From: Ochotona curzoniae | Taxonomy: Eukaryota; Chordata; Mammalia; Lagomorpha; Ochotonidae | Direction of reading: 5' to 3' | DNA: 64,000 nt | Assembly: GCF_017591425.1 (NCBI RefSeq) | Contig: NW_024467120.1 | Span: 8,804,001-8,868,000, forward strand | Shown: positions 59,421-64,000 of the stretch, one piece after another | Numbering within the stretch: the first letter of the stretch is position 1 | Layout of the letters: each line of letters opens with the position of its first letter | Notes under the pieces: generated by a model | Database searches by the model: none | Told to the model about the DNA's origin: nothing | Seen by the model: only the letters and a program-made list of their open reading frames with translations | Program-made: the position numbers and the translations under genes

Positions 59421-61380
59421 TTATCAGATGCCTTTTCTGAATCTATTGAGATGATCATATCATCTTTATTTTTTCAATTGGTTGACATGGTGTATCACAT
59501 TTATTGATTTCTGGATGTTAAAACTTCCCAGATGAAAGGGATAAATCCAACCTGGTCCAGGTGTATGATCTGCCTAATGTAACACTGGATCCTGTTGGCT
59601 AATATTCGGTTGAGGATGTTTGTGTCTATGTTCATCAGGGACATCGGTCTGTAGTTCCCCTTCTCTGCTGTGTCTCTATCTGGCTTTGGTATTAAGGTGA
59701 TAGGGGCTTCATAGAAAGAGCTGGAAGGATTACCTCCCTTTCTGTTGTTTGGAATAGCTTTGTTGGGGATAGTGATAAAGTCTTAAAACATTTGCTGGAA
59801 TTCTGCAGTAAAGCCATCTGGTCCATGGCTTTTCTTGATTGTGAGAGATTTAATTACCCATTCAACCTCAGTCCTTGCTGCAGGTCTATTTAGATTATTA
59901 ATTGCCATATAATTCAATTTTGGTAAATTTTATGTGTGCAAAAATCTATTTTTTTCTAGGTTTTCTGATGGCATATAGTTGCTTGTACTAGTTCCTAATA
60001 ATTCTGCGTAGTCCAAGGTGTGTGTTGTTATATTTCCTATTTTGTCTCTGATCCCATTGACTCATATCTTCTCCCTTTTTTTTTTTTTGATTGGCTGGGC
60101 TAGTGGGGAATCTGTTTCATTAATTTTCTCAAAAAAACAGCTCCTTATTTATTGATCTTGAGTATTTTCCTTTGGTCTCTGGTTTATTTCTTCCCTTATT
60201 TTGGTTATTTCTTTTTTCCTACTAATCTTGGAATTGCTTTGCTGTTTTTTTTCTAGCTCCTTCAACTGTAAGGTTAGCTTATTTACTTGGTTCTTTTCTA
60301 ATTACTTAACATAATTATTGCTTGAGATCAGCTTTCCTCTTAACACTGCCATGATCATGCCCCATAAGTTTTGATATGTTGTATTAATGCCTTCATTTGT
60401 TTCAAGTGGTTTTTAAAATTTCCCATTAGATTAACTCTCTAATCCATTGCTCATTTAGTAGCATATTATTCAGTCTCCAGGTATTTGCATGTCTTCTGGA
60501 GTATTTTGACTTATTGGTTTATAGGCTCATTGCATGATGATCTGAGAAGATTTATCATATAATTTGGATTTCTTAAAATTTGCTGAGGCTTGTTTTGTGG
60601 CCTATAACATGGTCAATTCTGGAAAAAGTTCCATGTACTGATGAAAATAAAGCGTATCCTTTTGTGAGATGAAAGCTTCTGTAGATATTAATTAAATCCA
60701 TTTTTTCTAGTGTCTATGTTAGCTCTATTGTTCCCTTGCTGGTTTTCAGTTTTATCAATCTGTCCATTGATGTTAATGGAGTATTAATGTCCCCCATTAT
60801 TGGAGTCTATTTCTCATTTGAAATGTATTAGTATATTTTTTTCACAAAGCTACATATCCTGGTATTTGGGTCATATACATTTATTATGATGATCTGTTCT
60901 TGCTGATCACCTATAATCATTATATGGTATGCTTCTTCATCTCTTTTAATGTTTTTCACATCAAAGTCTATATTATCTGACATAAGGATGGCTGCACCAG
61001 CTCGTTTTTTCTCTTCATTAGCCTGGAATATCTTTTTCCATCCTTTCACTTTCAATTTCTGCTTGTCTTTGTTGGTGAGATGTGTCTCCTGTAGGCAGTA
61101 GATGGATGGGTTTTTTTTTTTTTGATCCAGTCTGTTAATCCATGACATTTAATTGATGATTTTAAGCCATTTACAATCACAGCTAATATGGATAGGTGGT
61201 AATTTGGTCCTAGCATTTTAGCAATGGGTTGTGCCTTGTTTTGTTTAATCTTTTGTTGTCATTTTACTGAGAACTTCTCCAAGTTTTCCAAGTTCTCCAA
61301 GTTTACCTTCAGTTTTGGTAGATGCTACTCCTTTTCTCTGTCAAGAAAACATCTTTATTGATTGAAGGGCTGGTCTGGAA
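59421..61380 (-). mobile_element. LINE-1, lagomorph-type, lacking its 3' part
   Basis: Antisense L1 text runs from mid reverse transcriptase ('tctattgagatgatcatatc'), through 'ggctttggtattaaggtgat' and 'gtctcctgtaggcagtag', to the inter-ORF 'gaagggctggtctgg'. The RT starts with the motif-A frame 'MIISIDSEKASDK'; everything 3' of that (rest of RT, C-terminal domain, 3' UTR) is absent. Less diverged than the L1 at 12-17 kb. Confidence 0.85.
60828..61148 (-). pseudogene. L1 ORF2p endonuclease domain, N-terminal fragment
   Basis: A 106-codon open frame. It reads the start of the apurinic-type endonuclease that nicks target DNA for L1 integration. Landmarks: 'SIYCLQETHLTNKDK' with the catalytic Glu in the QETH motif (about residue 21), 'VKGWKKIFQAN', 'RAGAAILMSD' and 'IIINVYDPN'. 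The frame starts slightly inside the domain and ends before the later catalytic Asp/His residues. Downstream L1 sequence lies in other frames, so the gene is broken. The frame is long for a dead L1, suggesting moderate age. Confidence 0.9.
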
Positions 61381-64000
61381 TATGCATTGCATATATTTTA
61401 TATGTAATTAAATATGTTCTTACATTCATTATGAAGTAGCCTGATACCTGCTTTTTCTATTTCATGAGCTATAATAAAAATATCACAGAAATTCCTGTTG
61501 ATTAGTCTTTCATTTTGATATTTAAAAATCACATTATATTCTTTTTGTTCGCACACAGGCTCTGTTTTCTTGCATTTTTTTCTAATAAAATAACAAGTGA
61601 AAGAGTGCATAGAGTAAAAATGCTTCACAAACAGAGAGCTTGCAGAGTAGTGGGTCTGACTCCACTCTGTTGGTGGCGAAATTAAGTGGGCCCCTGGGCT
61701 GTGTGTACAGGGTGCACACACATGCAGCAAGGGTGGCCTGTGTGCAGAAGTGTGTAAATAAGGAAATGTCTAATTTCATCCTGAGGGTCCAGTAACCTAT
61801 TTGAAGTAAACCACAAATGAAAGGATTTCTTTATGTCCTACAAAAGCCTTTTAAAAATCCTAATTATGCATACTTTTTAAGAAGTGCCAAATGGTGATTA
61901 TTTTGAAGGGAGCTAGGAAGGAAGCAAGCCTCTAAAAAGGACATATCTTTCCCTAAGTGAAAACTAAATACACAAACACACACTTAGCTTTCTTACCTAT
62001 AAAATATATAGACAGCCGGATGTTGTGTTTTTTTTTTTAACACTCAGAATAAAAAATTAACTTTGACTTAAGACAGGCACAGAAATTATAATGACCTCAA
62101 CTCTATTGCTAATTAATGCTAGCAAAAGACCAAGCAAAACTGTTCCACAGCCCTTTTATCTCTGTGTGATTAGGAGCTTCAAATAGCCTCCCATTTCCCT
62201 TTATCCATTGGATGTCATCTAAAAATTGAGTGATACAAATGTTCTGTAAAAATGAGGCAGCTTCTCCTTCCAGAGTATGAAGTTAAAGAAAATAGTATGC
62301 ACATAATTATCTAATGATTAAGAATTTTTATTTGTTTGGTTTGGTTTTCATCTCCAAGGTAACTGGAAGGTCAAGCTTCTCTGGAAAGAAAGTACCCGAG
62401 TTTTTTGTCTAGTTTCACAAGAAGCAAAAACTTCTTTCCTAAACCATTTTCTTAAGAATAGTTGGATTTTTTTGTGTGTCCGTACACACAATCATATGTA
62501 GCTCTTGGACATCATTCCGATTTTTGCAAAGAACATTCTCTCTATTCGTTAGCCATGTGTGTTGGCATGTTCTGCAGTGCTTCAGTGTGAATTCTTCTGT
62601 AGGTTGTGCTGTACTGTGTAGTACCCTTTCCTTTCCAGACCCAAAAGGTAAATTTATGATAGGTTTAAGAGGTTGCTGAAAAGGGGATGGAAGAAAAATG
62701 ATAGGATTATTGGTGGAATCTTTCCAAGTGTTTCTGAGTGTCTTACACACTTTGTGATGACATTTCTTTAAGAGGGGTCCCAGGGTGCATGCCACAGTTC
62801 TATTCCATGTGGTGACTTAGGCTGGGTATCATCAGAAGAAATAGCTATTTTTGAGCAGACATACCTTTCCAAATAAGCAAAATCATGCTTAATCACCCTC
62901 AAGATACTTTCCCTATCTTACAAATGTATTATGTTGTTTTATAAATGATGCAATTTCTCATTTAGTAGATGTATCAGATAAATCATTTTTTGTTTTACAA
63001 ACTAACAACAGATTGCATTGTTTTTCCAATAAAGGCAATTTTATAACAGATACTTATGGGAATGTTTCTAAATGTCTCATGAGTCATGTTATAGGAATGG
63101 AAATGGAAATAAGGAAGATAATTACACAGAATGAACCAGAATGACATTTGTCTGACCATTTCCTATAATTAAGAATAGTTAAGTAAAATTAGAGGAAATT
63201 TTCATTGATGTGTGATTTAACATTTTACCTTTAAGAAACAGTGCCTATATATTGAAATAGGAGTTTACCTTCAAATTAATATTTTATTTACATGATTTAG
63301 TCTTTAAATAAAAGAACAACATTTGTGAAAATATTTTGATGAAATTATTTTCTCTCTTACAATCTAAACTGTTGCTATTTCTGAGACCAATACCATTGTA
63401 CTTGTTGGATAACTTACAGTAAACACACATCCTCTTAATCACATCACACAAGCTTAAATAGATTGGTAAAACCATTAAAAAATCAATACTTAGCTTTTAG
63501 GCGATGAATTAATTAATAGAGTGTGAATGTTTGACTCTGCATTACCCATCATGCACCTTGGCTTCTCATAGCATCACCGTCAATGGGAACATTACACAAC
63601 ATAGCCTGATGCAGCTGGTTGTGAAGCAGCCGATAGAAGTTGCTCATCCCCGTTTCCTAGTAAGAATATTCTGGTACAATTTGCTCTTAAGTAAGCAGTA
63701 TGGTGCAGTTACTGTTAGGTTCTGTACAACAATAGAAAGAAAAAGTAGTATTCTTTAAGAAGATCTAGAGAAAATCATACTCAGGAGCGTTCCACCTGCT
63801 TTGAATTTATGACACAAAGCTGATGATCCACGCTATCGCAATGTAGGAAATTATGATTGGTTGTAAGGATGAGGGATCCCAACACAATTGTTCCTTACAA
63901 AGAACAACTTATCAGCTATTTAGATTTATTTACGTAAATGTATGTGCAATATGAGTCACGCAGAAAAGGTAAATGTGAAAATATAGAAAGACACATGCAT
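61381..64000. other. Single-copy AT-rich DNA to the window end
   Basis: No recognised repeat or supported gene. 62.09-62.24 kb is a repeat-free candidate conserved block. Frames of 110 and 118 codons (61730-61398 and 62795-62439, minus) and 75 codons (63531-63758, plus) show no domain. Confidence 0.55.

Noticed and set aside
61260..61310. Short 'ttctccaagtt' tandem as a separate repeat
   Set aside because: It lies within the L1 inter-ORF region and is only a few imperfect units.
1..64000. CRISPR array, operon, phage or other prokaryotic system
   Set aside because: No regularly spaced repeats, no dense ORFs and no bacterial signals; mammalian SINEs and LINEs throughout identify nuclear mammalian DNA.

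Overview
This is a gene-free, AT-rich stretch of a placental mammal nuclear genome. The diagnostic repeat is the tRNA-derived C-repeat SINE of lagomorphs (CSINE). About two dozen copies or fragments lie on both strands, old and young. The young copies end in 'ctttccaataaaaataaataaatctt', the tail style I associate with pika (Ochotona) rather than rabbit. Lagomorph is a firm inference; pika is a recollection-based guess. There is no operon structure, bacterial ribosome-binding site, CRISPR array or prokaryotic gene.

No cellular protein-coding exon could be supported. The open frames are short, lie in all frames, and are either inside repeats or unrecognisable. The only frames with a recognisable protein are broken LINE-1 ORF2 remnants on the minus strand at 6.8-7.4 kb and 60.8-61.1 kb, plus nucleotide-level L1 remnants elsewhere.

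Layout. 0-6.6 kb: CSINEs at 1-300 (+) and 871-1180 (-), an old MLT1-like LTR (4440-4850, -), otherwise single-copy. 6.7-8.0 kb: 3' part of a minus-strand L1. 8.0-12.0 kb: an old CSINE, a pair of inverted 35-bp sequences 1.5 kb apart, a MIR fragment and a Tigger-like DNA transposon. 12.3-17.5 kb: a long ancient plus-strand L1, readable from ORF1 to the ORF2 C-terminus, split by four CSINEs and a palindromic MITE-like element. 18.4-19.1 kb: two consecutive CSINEs. 19-46 kb: mostly single-copy DNA with scattered CSINEs, an MLT1-like fragment (27.6 kb), a MER2-like transposon (35.2 kb) and a MIR (41.4 kb). 46.9-47.4 kb: L2. 51-53.4 kb: a hAT-like remnant, a diverged local duplication around AT-rich palindromic DNA, and a MIR. 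54.4-55.4 kb: CSINE, L1 and CSINE fragments. 56.8-61.4 kb: older CSINEs and a lagomorph-type L1 that is oddly cut off at its 3' side. 61.4-64 kb: single-copy.

The parts do not form a pathway. The window is best read as an intergenic or deep-intronic desert. Its most interesting content is repeat archaeology (nested insertions, unexplained inverted and direct repeats, a 3'-truncated L1 joined to a truncated SINE) and several repeat-free AT-rich blocks that could be conserved regulatory elements. I found no convincing new biological system. Family names come from memory of consensus sequences, not from a database search.
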